Positions 9,408-18,517 of a stretch of DNA of 64,000 nucleotides are shown here, one piece after another (position 1 is the stretch's first letter; each line of letters opens with the position of its first letter). A model generated the notes under the pieces. It was not told the origin of the DNA and searched no databases. It saw only the letters and a list, made by a program, of their open reading frames with translations. Source of the stretch: Rhodospirillaceae bacterium (GTDB lineage Bacteria; Pseudomonadota; Alphaproteobacteria; UBA6615); contig PASR01000004.1 in NCBI GenBank assembly GCA_002713365.1, positions 26,076-90,075 of the forward strand, read 5' to 3'. Position numbers and translations under genes: made by a program.

Positions 9408-9430
9408 AGGTGTTATTTTATCACCTTTAT
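9408..9430. terminator. Weak hairpin between convergent folB and EamA genes
   Basis: AGGTG at 9408-9412 pairs with CACCT at 9422-9426, with T-rich flanks on both strands. The position between two converging genes suits a shared terminator. The stem is only 5 bp, so the call is tentative. Confidence 0.3.
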
Positions 9431-9444
9431 TACAAATATTGTTT

Positions 9445-10359
9445 TTAAGGCTTGTGGTTTCCCTGTTTCGGGGTGAATGAAAACCTATTTACAAATAAAA
9501 TCCCTAAGGTAACAGCCAGGGCTCCGATTATGCCATAGATTGTTATTTTTTCCCCTAGAAATGGTACAGAAAATAAAAGTACTAATATTGGTGCGCCAGA
9601 CATAATAGCTGACTGCCGCATTGGGCCAATAGTATTTGCTGCATAAGAATGACCAAAAATAGCTAAAAATGACCCAAACAAACTATGTACGATTATTTGT
9701 AATACTAGATCTTCAGTAGGAGCTGTCCATATTTGGCTTGGTAGAAAGAACAACCAGATTGGAACGTAAATAAATGCATTAAGAACCAAAAGAGCACATA
9801 AAGTTTGCATAATGTTCTGACGCCATGCCTTAATAGCTACGTACCATACTGAAAACCAAATCCCAGCGGCTATAAATAATAAATGTCCCCGCCATTGGCC
9901 GGGCATAACTGATGTAATAGTTTGCCATCCCACCACTAACATCCCAATAATGATTATTATTATACCAAATTTTTGCCATAAATCTGGATATTCCCGCAGC
10001 CATATACAGGATATTAATGTTGCAGCTATAGGAAGTGTACCATTCATAAATACGCCTGCATGAGAAGCGGGTGCGTAAATCATTCCGCCGAATAACAATA
10101 GGATCATTGGTGCGCCGCCAAATATGGCATTAACTAAGTACTGACTAGGTCGCAATTTCCATGGTCGAGTATATAATAACAAAGGTAAAGCGAGGATAGC
10201 AGCTCCTCCTTGACGTATTCCCGCCAAGTCCCAGATTGTTAGAGTATCTCCGATTGCCCCAATTCTTCCAGCAATAAGCATAGCCACGGTTGTAAATAGT
10301 GCAAAACACCCTGCTGCAATGCCGAGTGAAGAAGTATTTTTAACCATTTTAGAGTTCAT
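9445..10359 (-). CDS. EamA/DMT-superfamily transporter
   Basis: A 304-residue, strongly hydrophobic protein with about ten predicted membrane segments in two similar halves, as in the drug/metabolite transporter family (EamA, PF00892). Segments such as GIIIIIIGMLVVGW and the C-terminal IYGIIGALAVTLGILFVNRF fit the repeated EamA fold. These carriers usually export amino acids or other metabolites; no substrate can be named. The gene is alone on the minus strand, converging with folB. A second EamA gene, at 60.6 kb, is not obviously a close copy. Confidence 0.85.
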   Translation of the reverse strand: MNSKMVKNTSSLGIAAGCFALFTTVAMLIAGRIGAIGDTLTIWDLAGIRQGGAAILALPLLLYTRPWKLRPSQYLVNAIFGGAPMILLLFGGMIYAPASHAGVFMNGTLPIAATLISCIWLREYPDLWQKFGIIIIIIGMLVVGWQTITSVMPGQWRGHLLFIAAGIWFSVWYVAIKAWRQNIMQTLCALLVLNAFIYVPIWLFFLPSQIWTAPTEDLVLQIIVHSLFGSFLAIFGHSYAANTIGPMRQSAIMSGAPILVLLFSVPFLGEKITIYGIIGALAVTLGILFVNRFSFTPKQGNHKP

Positions 10360-10588
10360 TCTTTTTCTTAACCCTAAAGTTATACTGCAGGCACGTTGTT
10401 CCTTAACTTATTAGGATAGAGAACTAAATACCTAATAAACCAATCTATATTTCTGGTTAAAATAATATAGTAAAAACAATAACTTATAGTGTTTTATTTT
10501 ATTAAAAAACCTTATGTGATCGATTCGTGAATAATACGATATCTTAAAACTTGAAAAATATTACGAAAAGAGAGTATGAAATAATAGT

Positions 10589-10665
10589 GGTTGCGTAACT
10601 CAGTTGGATAGAGTGCGAAATTCCTAATTTCGAAGTCGCAGGTTCGAATCCTGCCGTGACCACCA
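10589..10665 (+). tRNA. tRNA-Arg (anticodon CCT)
   Basis: A full cloverleaf can be drawn. The acceptor stem is GGTTGCG (10589-10595) with CGTGACC (10655-10661). The D stem is ACTC/GAGT and the anticodon stem CGAAA/TTTCG with loop TTCCTAA, giving anticodon CCT. The T arm is GCAGG-TTCGAAT-CCTGC. Discriminator A and an encoded CCA end the gene. The tRNA reads AGG arginine codons. It stands alone, at the change from housekeeping genes to accessory metabolic genes. Confidence 0.95.
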
Positions 10666-10927
10666 CTCTTTTCCTGCCTATTTTTTATCTAAAGTTTACT
10701 AAACTCTAACAGCTTCTAGATCCATTAACGATCCGAAAATAAATTATTAATTTTTTTAATCCTTCAGACAATACTTAATAACATTCCGTCCACAGTAAAC
10801 AAAACTTAAATTGTTTTCATAAAGATATAAGTCACGTACAGTTAAAACCGATAAAGTGTTTAACATTACGTATTCGATCAACATATCTCGCTGAGAAGAA
10901 ACAGTGAAACTAGTTAGGGAGGATAAA

Positions 10928-12064
10928 ATGGGAGCACAAGTACTTGGCGGACGTGAATCGGTAAAAGTAGCAGTTGTGCAGACACCGTCCGCATTTATGG
11001 ATAAAAAAAGATGCCTCGAAATCGCCTGTGATAAAATCATTGAAGCAGGAAAAGAAGGTGCGGAATTAATTGTATTTCCTGAAACCTGGATTCCAACATA
11101 CCCCTATTGGACAATGGGCTGGGATACAATTGCAAATGGATTTCATGATGTCATGGCAGACCTACAGGATAACTCACTTATTGTAGGAAGCGAGGATACA
11201 GATATCTTAGGTAAGGCAGCACGAGAAGTAGGTGCTTATGTTGTTATGGGGTGTAACGAGCTAGATGACAGAATTGGAAGTCGAACCCTTTTCAACTCAC
11301 TAGTCTATATTGATAAATATGGTGGCGTACTAGGACGTCATAGAAAACTCATTCCTTCATTCATCGAACGTATTTGGTGGGGTATGGGTGATAGCCGAGA
11401 TCTACAAGTATTTGATACGGAAATAGGACGTCTAGGTGGACAAATTTGTTGGGAAAATCACATAGTGAACATTACAGCATGGTACATTGCCCAAGGAGTG
11501 GATATTCATGTTTCTGTATGGCCGGGTATGTGGAACTGCGGAGGCGTAGAAGGAGAATCTTTTATATACGCTGGTCATGACATAAATAAATGCGATCTTA
11601 TTCCTGCTACTAGAGAAAGAGCTTTCACAGGTCAATGTTACGTAGTATCCGCAAACAACCTTCTTCGAATGGAAGATATTCCAGAAAAATTTCCATTCAA
11701 AGATTCAATGACGTATGGCGGTCCTGGCCAAGAACAGTTTGTAGGTTGGGCCTGCGGTGGCAGCCATATTGTAGCACCTACCTCAGAATATATGGTTCCG
11801 CCCACGTTCGATATCGATACGATCATTTATGCTGAGCTTCAATCAAAATATATAAAAGTGGTAAAGTCGGTTTTTGATTCTTTAGGGCACTATGCTAGGT
11901 GGGACCTTGTCAACTTAACAACACCACCCCAACCCTATGAACCAGAAACTAATGCACCTGGGGCTATACAGCCAGATGTAAGAGACCGCGTAATAGAATC
12001 AGTTGCTAAAGAGTTCAAATTAGAACCGGAAAAAGTTGCTGAAGTAGTTCGTAATGCTGCTTAG
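10928..12064 (+). CDS. Nitrilase (carbon-nitrogen hydrolase family)
   Basis: With the start at the ATG at 10928, preceded by GGGAGG, the protein has 378 residues. An in-frame GTG at 10904 has poorer support. The catalytic triad of the nitrilase superfamily can be placed: Glu52 in VFPETW, Lys140 in HRKLIPS and Cys174 in GGQICWENH. The CWENH signature marks true nitrilases and cyanide-degrading relatives, which convert organic nitriles to carboxylic acid plus ammonia, rather than amidases (CYD or CWE-L types). The substrate cannot be predicted. A strong terminator lies 23 bases after the stop, so the gene is probably monocistronic. It follows the tRNA-Arg after a leader of about 260 bases that holds no recognisable gene. 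Confidence 0.92.
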   Translation: MGAQVLGGRESVKVAVVQTPSAFMDKKRCLEIACDKIIEAGKEGAELIVFPETWIPTYPYWTMGWDTIANGFHDVMADLQDNSLIVGSEDTDILGKAAREVGAYVVMGCNELDDRIGSRTLFNSLVYIDKYGGVLGRHRKLIPSFIERIWWGMGDSRDLQVFDTEIGRLGGQICWENHIVNITAWYIAQGVDIHVSVWPGMWNCGGVEGESFIYAGHDINKCDLIPATRERAFTGQCYVVSANNLLRMEDIPEKFPFKDSMTYGGPGQEQFVGWACGGSHIVAPTSEYMVPPTFDIDTIIYAELQSKYIKVVKSVFDSLGHYARWDLVNLTTPPQPYEPETNAPGAIQPDVRDRVIESVAKEFKLEPEKVAEVVRNAA

Positions 12065-12086
12065 TCACAGCGAACTAATTCCTAAT

Positions 12087-12119
12087 AAAAAGCCGCGAAA
12101 AATATCGCGGCTTTTTTTT
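12087..12119 (+). terminator. Rho-independent terminator after nitrilase gene
   Basis: AGCCGCGA (12091-12098) pairs perfectly with TCGCGGCT (12105-12112) around a 6-base loop, followed by a run of eight T. The A-run before the stem means it could also end transcription from the other strand. This is the clearest intrinsic terminator in the window. Confidence 0.93.
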
Positions 12120-12329
12120 GTGGTTTTTTTCCACCTGAATAAAACTGCTCTCACTTGATTGCAAAAAAAGACTAGAATGGGCAGAATATTCATTAAACCT
12201 AGACTTTCGGAATACCATGTATTCAATATATTTCTGCTTACTCCAAATTCTTATTGAAAGACGAAATACTGATTTGATAAAATACAAATAAGAAACACAA
12301 CAGCCTTACATTCATAGGAGAGAAATAAA

Positions 12330-12854
12330 ATGGAAAGACAATTTAGACGCGTAGTAACAGGCCATAATTCGGAAGGTAAATCCATAATTTTAATGGATGG
12401 GGCGCCTCCACAAGTTATAGAACCACTGCCGCAGCTTTTTCTTCACGAAATTTGGGAAACTTCTGCTCCTGCAGATAATACCGGACATTCGGACACGGCA
12501 ATACGAGACACAAGAATTGAGCCTCATGATCCGGCTGGAACAATATTCCGTTATGTTGAGTTTCCTCCTGATGAGGTTATTCAAGATGCTGACGACGCTG
12601 ACGCTTTTGCTCAAATGGGAAGCAGTGATGCACACGATTCTGACTCAGAACAGGCGGGAATGCATGAAACTCAGACTACAGATTATGCAATTGTTTTAGA
12701 GGGAGAGATGTGGGCTGTGATGGAAGAAGGTGAAACGAAACTCTCTGCCAATGATGTTTTAATACAGAGAGGCACCAATCACGCCTGGTCTAACCGTTCA
12801 GGTAAACCAGCTTTAATGCTTTTCGTTCTGATTGGAGCTAATAAAAGAACTTAA
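12330..12854 (+). CDS. Cupin-domain protein
   Basis: A 174-residue protein with a C-terminal cupin barrel: TDYAIVLEGEMWAVMEEGETKLSANDVLIQRGTNHAWSNRSGKPALMLFVLIGA, carrying the cupin-2 G-x-E and the late H (NHAW). The classical first metal motif (HxH) is replaced by an acidic stretch, SSDAHDSDSEQAGMHETQTTDY, so metal binding is uncertain. AGGAGAG stands before the ATG. The N-terminal segment (RRVVTGHNSEGKSIILMDGAPP) matches the start of small cupins often found beside aromatic or nitrile degradation genes. The biochemical role is unknown. Confidence 0.8.
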   Translation: MERQFRRVVTGHNSEGKSIILMDGAPPQVIEPLPQLFLHEIWETSAPADNTGHSDTAIRDTRIEPHDPAGTIFRYVEFPPDEVIQDADDADAFAQMGSSDAHDSDSEQAGMHETQTTDYAIVLEGEMWAVMEEGETKLSANDVLIQRGTNHAWSNRSGKPALMLFVLIGANKRT

Positions 12855-12892
12855 AAAGCCAGCCAACCCAAATTATGGGATGACTGACTTTA
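12852..12892 (-). terminator. Intrinsic terminator for the redoxin gene (minus strand)
   Basis: Read on the minus strand, AAAG-T-CAG-T-CA-T-CCC (from 12891 down) pairs with GGG-T-TG-G-CTG-G-CTTT around a 7-base loop, with two U-G wobbles and one U-U mismatch. It is followed by a T-run. On the plus strand the same wobbles become C-A mismatches, so the fold is directional. It begins 45 bases after the stop of the minus-strand redoxin gene, where a terminator is expected. Confidence 0.65.
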
Positions 12893-12936
12893 ATAAAATA
12901 CGGTAAGTTGGTTAAGAAGCTATTCTTTATGTTAAT

Positions 12937-13716
12937 TTATTGACTAGCTTCTGAATCCATTCGCTTTTGCATTTCCTCCACAGGAATTGGTTGGTTTTTA
13001 AATCGACCATGTTTTGCGTAATAAGCGTCTACTTTGATATGTTTAGAGACCGTAAGCGGGGCTGCCTTGAAAAAATCGTATAAAGCTACAAACCCGCCGG
13101 TCCACATAGTTCGGATCATATGAGGCATAGCACGAGAAGCCCGTAATTCTGCAGTGGGCGCATTTTCTACTTTATGCAAGTTTTCTCGGTCTTCAAGAGC
13201 TTTAGTAATTAAGTGAGGAGCCGCCCAATTGCATCGATAATGGATTGTTCCATCGGGACGGATTATATATACGACGTTGGGCATCGCTCCGTAAGCACGA
13301 TGGAAATCACCTTCTAAGTTATCAACTAAAATTTGTCGAAACTCTCCGTATCGGGGAGCAATTTTACGTGCCGCCTTCAATTTATCATCCATCGATTTAT
13401 GAGGTCCCAGTCTTTCGCCAGGGTGGGCCTCTCTAACATAAACAGTTATAAATTCAACATCGGGGAACCCTGATACAACGTCCTTCATAGTTTTGATGTT
13501 CTTCGTATACATTGAACAAGTTGAAGACGCGGTCTCAATAACCAACCATTTTCCAGTAAAATCAGATATCTTAACCTCCTTACCGCTATCTAAGTCGGTT
13601 AATGCAAAATCTTTAAATTGTTCTCCTGCTGCCGGCCCTATAAACATGTCAAAGTTATAATCGACGACCCGAAAACGAGAGTTATTATAAACCATGGGTT
13701 GTGTTTGTTCTGTCAT
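12937..13716 (-). CDS. Deiodinase-like thioredoxin-fold protein (Cys form)
   Basis: About 259 residues. The start is taken at the ATG at 13716, which has AAGGGAG in front, not the in-frame TTG two codons earlier. Residues 30-160 are a redoxin domain: FALTDLDSGKEVKISDFTGKW, then ETASSTCSMYTKN with Cys67, VREAHPGE, and a Pro-containing C-terminal strand (NVVYIIRPDGTIHYRCNW). The S-S-T-C pattern with a downstream E-A-H-P resembles iodothyronine-deiodinase-like proteins (PF00837), in which this position is often selenocysteine. Here it is Cys. A helical tail of about 80 residues follows. It is probably a peroxiredoxin-like or reductive enzyme; the substrate is unknown. No signal peptide is seen. 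Confidence 0.75.
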   Translation of the reverse strand: MTEQTQPMVYNNSRFRVVDYNFDMFIGPAAGEQFKDFALTDLDSGKEVKISDFTGKWLVIETASSTCSMYTKNIKTMKDVVSGFPDVEFITVYVREAHPGERLGPHKSMDDKLKAARKIAPRYGEFRQILVDNLEGDFHRAYGAMPNVVYIIRPDGTIHYRCNWAAPHLITKALEDRENLHKVENAPTAELRASRAMPHMIRTMWTGGFVALYDFFKAAPLTVSKHIKVDAYYAKHGRFKNQPIPVEEMQKRMDSEASQ

Positions 13717-13900
13717 TTTCAACTCCCTTGAGTAATATTTATATTAATTTCCAATTAATTTGGATTTAGCCAAAATCAAATTTTGCAGCAATAAAGGTTA
13801 CTTCATAATTTTTATATATGTTAATAACTCAATAAAGTATCAGTTATACTTCTATGGGTCTAGATTTCTAACTAATTTCTTCTAGGTGTATTTCATCGAA

Positions 13901-15640
13901 TTATTCTAAGTTAAATTGTATATTGGTCAGTCTTGAATACAACCCTTCTCTTGATATTAGATCTGCATGTGTTCCTTTTTCAATAATTTTTCCCTCATCA
14001 ATAACATATATCATATCAGCGTTAGTAACGGTTGTTAATCGGTGTGCTATAACTATCGTAGTTCGGTTTTTTGTTAGCTTGATTAAGGCTTGGTGCACTT
14101 GTTTTTCTGATTGGGAATCTAGTGAACTCGTTGCTTCGTCAAACAAAAGAATCGGAGCGTTTTTAAGGAAGGCGCGAGCAATGGCAATGCGCTGTCTTTC
14201 CCCACCAGATAATTTAGCGCCCTTTTCTCCTAGTAGAGTCTTATATCCATTTGGTAATAATTGAATAAATTCATGAGCTGTTGCATCCATTGCTGCAGAT
14301 TTAATTTCGTTACTACCTGCTTTAGGGTCGCCGAATCCAATATTAGCTTCCACAGAAGCGTTGAATAATGTTATATCTTGGCCAACAAAAGCTATATTAT
14401 CCCTTAAACTAGCAAGTTTTAAGTCACGAATATCTTTTCCATCAATTTTTATTTCACCTTTTTCAGGATCATAGAAGCGCAGAATTAGATTAAAGACTGT
14501 AGACTTTCCTGCTCCACTTGGTCCAACTAATGCAATTTTTTTTCCGGCGGGAATATCTATTGATAAATTTTTTAGAGAAGGTTTATTGACATCGTATGAA
14601 AAAGTAATATCGGAGAGTTGTAGATGTCCTGATACATTTTGCAGTTCTTGCGCTTTCGGTTTTTCTGTAATCTTAGGCTTGGTGTCGAGAAGGTCAAATG
14701 TTCGGTTTAATGCTGCAAGACCTTCCTGCAGGCTAGCATTAAGGTTACCTAGACTTCTAACGGGTTGTAGTATCATAATAACTGCAGATATAAACCCTAC
14801 GAATTCCCCTAATGTTCCAGCACCTGTTATTATACGGTAGCCGCCATATGTAAGTACTAAAGCAATTGCTATACCACCTAATATTTCTAAAATTGGTTGG
14901 GTGCGCGCACGTCCCTTTACTGTTTTCATGATCAATCTATAAACTTCGTCAAATAGCCAGTCTGTGCGTTTACTTTCAGCGTCTTCTAGACCATAGGATT
15001 TAATAAGTCGTATTCCACCGAAAGACTGGCTCAAGGTAGCAGTTAAAGAACCCATTCCGGTTTGCACATTGGCTGAAGCCCTTCGTAACCTTCTACCAAT
15101 TCGTATAATTGGTCGACCTGCAAAAGGAAAAATCACAATAACAATTAATGTTAGCATCCAGTCCATGTAAAACATCATGCCTAGTAAAGCGACCGCAGTG
15201 AGAAATTCCCTACACATGGTTGTTAGCGTTCGTGATAGCGCGTCCCGCATAAGATTTACATCATTAGTAAATCGTGAAATTAGAGATCCGCTAGATAGGC
15301 TTTGCATCATCGCAATATCTGAGTTCATTAGGCGTGCAAACATAGCTTTTTGTAGTTCTGCTATTACCCTTAACGTCACTGACTGATTCATTACGCTTTG
15401 CCCATATGAAGCAATACCGCGTATAAATGTTATTAATATAATTGAAGCTGGCAGTAATGTTAGAGTTTTAGGGTCGGCTCTGGAGAGCATATCGATAGAT
15501 AATTCAATTAGTTTGGGGTATGCCGCTGAAGTTGCAGCCACTACAATCATTAATAAAACTGTGCAGACGATATGTGGTAGATGTTGGCGCAACCAATCAT
15601 ACCATAACCGATTCAGAAGATAGTTGGTTGATTCACTCAC
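13901..15640 (-). CDS. ABC transporter, fused permease and ATPase (MsbA-like)
   Basis: A 579-residue half-size exporter. Residues 1-320 form the six-helix membrane domain (for example HIVCTVLLMIVVAATSAAY near residue 20). The nucleotide-binding domain follows with Walker A GPSGAGKST, signature LSGGERQRIAIARA, Walker B ILLFDEATSSLD and the switch His in IVIAHRLTT. Such proteins work as homodimers at the inner membrane; MsbA and its relatives flip lipid A or other lipids. The substrate cannot be settled. It is divergent from the methyltransferase gene with about 96 bases between. Confidence 0.9.
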   Translation of the reverse strand: MSESTNYLLNRLWYDWLRQHLPHIVCTVLLMIVVAATSAAYPKLIELSIDMLSRADPKTLTLLPASIILITFIRGIASYGQSVMNQSVTLRVIAELQKAMFARLMNSDIAMMQSLSSGSLISRFTNDVNLMRDALSRTLTTMCREFLTAVALLGMMFYMDWMLTLIVIVIFPFAGRPIIRIGRRLRRASANVQTGMGSLTATLSQSFGGIRLIKSYGLEDAESKRTDWLFDEVYRLIMKTVKGRARTQPILEILGGIAIALVLTYGGYRIITGAGTLGEFVGFISAVIMILQPVRSLGNLNASLQEGLAALNRTFDLLDTKPKITEKPKAQELQNVSGHLQLSDITFSYDVNKPSLKNLSIDIPAGKKIALVGPSGAGKSTVFNLILRFYDPEKGEIKIDGKDIRDLKLASLRDNIAFVGQDITLFNASVEANIGFGDPKAGSNEIKSAAMDATAHEFIQLLPNGYKTLLGEKGAKLSGGERQRIAIARAFLKNAPILLFDEATSSLDSQSEKQVHQALIKLTKNRTTIVIAHRLTTVTNADMIYVIDEGKIIEKGTHADLISREGLYSRLTNIQFNLE

Positions 15641-15736
15641 GCTAGCCTTACCTTTAACAAGTTTTACCTCTTGTCTAGCCTTTTATGTTGGCTGATGTTA
15701 GTTGAATACAAAACACTTATCTAGAAAGAAACGAAT

Positions 15737-16588
15737 ATGAAGACTTCCCAAGAAGCTTCGAGTTTTAATAGTTTACTAAGAAAATGTCCAAGATGTGGCG
15801 CTGATAACTCATCCATTACGCCCCTTGTCTATTCTTGGCATGAATGGACTCTTAAGTCCTGTATTATTTGTAAGTTTGTGTATTTAGAAAACCCGCCAGG
15901 TTATGAAGCCTTGGTGGCGGAGTATGCATGGGAACGTAATCATGGAGATCGCAGTGTAAGAATGAGAAAAGAGTATCCGTTTACGTATAACTTTTCTAGA
16001 TTATGGAAAAAGATTCGCCGGTTTTTAATTCGCAAACCAAACAAGTTGGCTAATAGGGTTTCAAAGTTCTTTCTTCCTGGGGTTGTGGTCGATATTGGAT
16101 GCGGAACTGGTGATTATCTTGCAAAACTTCCTAATACTTATCAACCGCTTGGTATAGAAATATCTGAAGAATTGGCTCGACTGGCTACCGAACGTCTTTC
16201 TGATAGAAAAGGAAAAGTATTAGCAATGTCAGCAATTGAAGGACTTTCTAGTGTCCCAGAAGGTACTGTAAGTGGGATAATAATGCGATCTTTTCTTGAA
16301 CATGAGCAGCAACCTGTAGACTTACTATCTTTCGCATGGAAGGCATTACGACCAGGCGGTTCTGCAATCATTAAGGTCCCTAATTATGATAGTATAAATC
16401 GCAAAGTAATGGGTAACCGTTGGTGCGGATTTCGATTTCCTGGACACGTAAATTATTTTACACCTGAAAGTCTTCAGGAGATGGTTGAATCAGTTGGCTT
16501 TAGTATCAAAAGTTTTGGTGTATTTGATCGTTTTTATTTAAGTGACAACATGTGGATGGTTGCTAACAAACCTAGACTAGACTCATAG
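15737..16588 (+). CDS. SAM-dependent methyltransferase with N-terminal zinc ribbon
   Basis: A 283-residue protein. The N-terminus has a four-Cys zinc ribbon, CPRCGADN near residue 16 and CIICKFVY near residue 43. The methyltransferase domain starts at VVDIGCGTGDYLAKLP (motif I) and continues through LGIEISEELARLA, IIMRSFLEHEQQPVDLL and ALRPGGSAIIKVPNYDS, the class I fold (Methyltransf_23 type). This layout is seen in sugar or surface-polysaccharide methyltransferases. It is divergent from the ABC exporter, which would fit a cell-envelope role, but that is inference only. Confidence 0.8.
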   Translation: MKTSQEASSFNSLLRKCPRCGADNSSITPLVYSWHEWTLKSCIICKFVYLENPPGYEALVAEYAWERNHGDRSVRMRKEYPFTYNFSRLWKKIRRFLIRKPNKLANRVSKFFLPGVVVDIGCGTGDYLAKLPNTYQPLGIEISEELARLATERLSDRKGKVLAMSAIEGLSSVPEGTVSGIIMRSFLEHEQQPVDLLSFAWKALRPGGSAIIKVPNYDSINRKVMGNRWCGFRFPGHVNYFTPESLQEMVESVGFSIKSFGVFDRFYLSDNMWMVANKPRLDS

Positions 16589-16638
16589 TAATATTCTATA
16601 AAAGTTATAGTTTTTTAAAGGTTTAATCAGCTAAGCAG

Positions 16639-17499
16639 TTATTTACTACTTGGGCCAAGAATATCTAGATCTGGACGCGAACCCCAGGCACAGAATGCTG
16701 CATCATTGATTGGGAATTGTCGAGGTTTCCAGGTTTCGTCTACCATACGCACGCCGCACGAATATTCGTAAATCATATTATCTGGCCCGTAGTAATAAAC
16801 AAACCTGGCACCAGAAAGAGAATGACGACCAGGTCCAGCCTGAATTCTTACCTGTCTATCCATTAAAAAATAATTTGATTTCATTATATCATCAGTTTCT
16901 GCAACTTGAAAATTAATGTGTTGTATTCCTGGTCGATCAGAAGGGAACAGTGCAAATCGATGATGAACTTGGTCGAAAGTCATTAAAGCTGACCAGCCAA
17001 TCCAATCACTAGTTTTAAAATTAAATTCATTTGACCAGAATTTTTCGGCTTCCCTAGGGTTAGTAACTCTAAGGCCAATATGGCTATACTCAGTTATACC
17101 GGCGTCTCTTGATGGAAAGTAACGTTTGCCTGACGCAAAAGGTCGCACAGTAAGATCAATTGAATTTCCGCTATTATCCTTAAAATTTATATAGCCCATG
17201 CACCTTCTTGCAGCAGCTTCCGCATCACTGCCACGATGTACAGTTAAACCTTGTTCTTTTAAAGTACTCTCGGCAGCATCTAGCTCATCAAAAGTTTCGA
17301 TCGAAAGACCTACAGTATGATCATTGGGGTCGCCCTGAAAGTAAACTATATTGTGGTCTCGGTCGTCACCTCTCATATAGGCAAAACCGTCTTTTATATC
17401 CACTAATTCAAGACCAATAATATCTTTTGCAAATTTTACCGTCTCTTCAAGGTTAGCTGTACCTAACCTGCAATACCGGAAACCTGTTACATTGATCAT
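16639..17499 (-). CDS. VOC-family extradiol dioxygenase-like protein
   Basis: The ATG at 17499 is used because GGAGGG stands directly before it; an in-frame TTG lies six codons upstream. The 286-residue protein has two vicinal-oxygen-chelate domains. The C-terminal one shows the 2-His-1-Glu metal set: His in EYSHIGLRV, His in IQHINFQV and Glu in MIYEYS. This is the arrangement of catechol 2,3-dioxygenase and its relatives, which cleave catechols next to the hydroxyls using Fe(II). The true substrate may be a substituted catechol. The substrate-binding-like gene lies immediately upstream on the same strand, so the two are probably one operon. Confidence 0.85.
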   Translation of the reverse strand: MINVTGFRYCRLGTANLEETVKFAKDIIGLELVDIKDGFAYMRGDDRDHNIVYFQGDPNDHTVGLSIETFDELDAAESTLKEQGLTVHRGSDAEAAARRCMGYINFKDNSGNSIDLTVRPFASGKRYFPSRDAGITEYSHIGLRVTNPREAEKFWSNEFNFKTSDWIGWSALMTFDQVHHRFALFPSDRPGIQHINFQVAETDDIMKSNYFLMDRQVRIQAGPGRHSLSGARFVYYYGPDNMIYEYSCGVRMVDETWKPRQFPINDAAFCAWGSRPDLDILGPSSK

Positions 17500-17587
17500 G
17501 AAACCCTCCAAGGCCAAATGAAATTCAAAAATGTTTATATCACTAAATCATGCATTATTCGTTTTTATATGGTAACCTTAAATTGTC

Positions 17588-18517
17588 TTAATCTCTAGCG
17601 CTATCATAATATGTCAGGTCTATATAAAGCTCTGGGTTGTTTAACTCTTTCTTAGGTTCGCCAAACTTACTACGTAAATCTAAGATGGTTTTTACCCCCT
17701 CCATGTTTATTTTTTCACTTTCAGCTATGCCTTGAATGGGATCTAGCATAATTTGCATAGCAGCTTCAGCCGCCTTTATATCCATACCAGGTATTTTATT
17801 TAGAAGTATTTTTGTAGCACTATCAGAATTTTCTTGGTTAGAAATCCACTCTATTGCTTGTAACTCTGCTTTGATAAACCCTCTGAGGGCTTCGGGGTTT
17901 TCTTTTGCCCAGCCTCTGCATGCTGCCATCACTCCTATTTGACAAGTTGGTAGAGCAGATTGGCTGTTATCAATGATTTTTAGTCCTGCAGCTTCTGCAA
18001 ATTCCGTAAATGGAGGATTTAGTAGGGCTCCCGAGTGCTCTCCTGAAATTAGTGAATCAAGGCGGGCTTTAGTTGCTCCCACCGGAATAAGTTCATAGGA
18101 ATCATGGTCAATACCATTTATTTCGAGCATTTCTCTAAGCATAAATGCGAAACCGGTAGAAAGTGCATCTACGGCCAGCGATGTATTTTTGAGGTCCTCA
18201 TATTTATTTATATGTGATTGCACGACTAGTCCTAAGTTGACTTGAGAGGCTCCCATGAAGCCAAACAAATCAGGTGCCCTCGATAGTTTAGCTACACCTT
18301 GACCTTCTTGGTATGCAACAACATTATCAATTGCTGTACCAGCAACTTCAAAGTTTCCATCTATTAAATTGGTAATTTGAAATACTGAGTTTGGAGTAGC
18401 CGTTATGTCTACTTTTACTTTTTGTTCTTCAAAAAAACCGAGTTCCATAGCCACATAATGAGGTAAAAGCCCTGTGCTAGGAAATTCGATAACGCGAATA
18501 TTTGTTATGTCGGACAT
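17588..18517 (-). CDS. NMT1/SsuA-like substrate-binding protein without signal peptide
   Basis: A 309-residue protein of the periplasmic-binding fold type II: VIEFPSTGLLPHYVAMELGFFEEQKVKVDITATPNS followed by INLIDGNFEVAGTAIDNVVAYQEG is the NMT1/THI5-like pattern seen in nitrate, sulfonate and thiamine-precursor binding proteins. The N-terminus, MSDITNIRVIEFP, goes straight into the first strand, with no hydrophobic signal or lipobox. No ABC permease or ATPase gene is beside it. It lies upstream of the VOC dioxygenase on the same strand and is divergent from the luciferase-like gene. It could be a cytoplasmic binding protein or enzyme rather than a transporter part. Confidence 0.78.
   Translation of the reverse strand: MSDITNIRVIEFPSTGLLPHYVAMELGFFEEQKVKVDITATPNSVFQITNLIDGNFEVAGTAIDNVVAYQEGQGVAKLSRAPDLFGFMGASQVNLGLVVQSHINKYEDLKNTSLAVDALSTGFAFMLREMLEINGIDHDSYELIPVGATKARLDSLISGEHSGALLNPPFTEFAEAAGLKIIDNSQSALPTCQIGVMAACRGWAKENPEALRGFIKAELQAIEWISNQENSDSATKILLNKIPGMDIKAAEAAMQIMLDPIQGIAESEKINMEGVKTILDLRSKFGEPKKELNNPELYIDLTYYDSARD

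Noticed and set aside
10589..10665. tRNA-Arg as a proven integration site for a genomic island
   Set aside because: No integrase gene and no second copy of the tRNA end were found in the window.
12075..12287. 70-codon minus-strand ORF after the nitrilase gene
   Set aside because: It runs through the terminator hairpin and shows no coding-like pattern.
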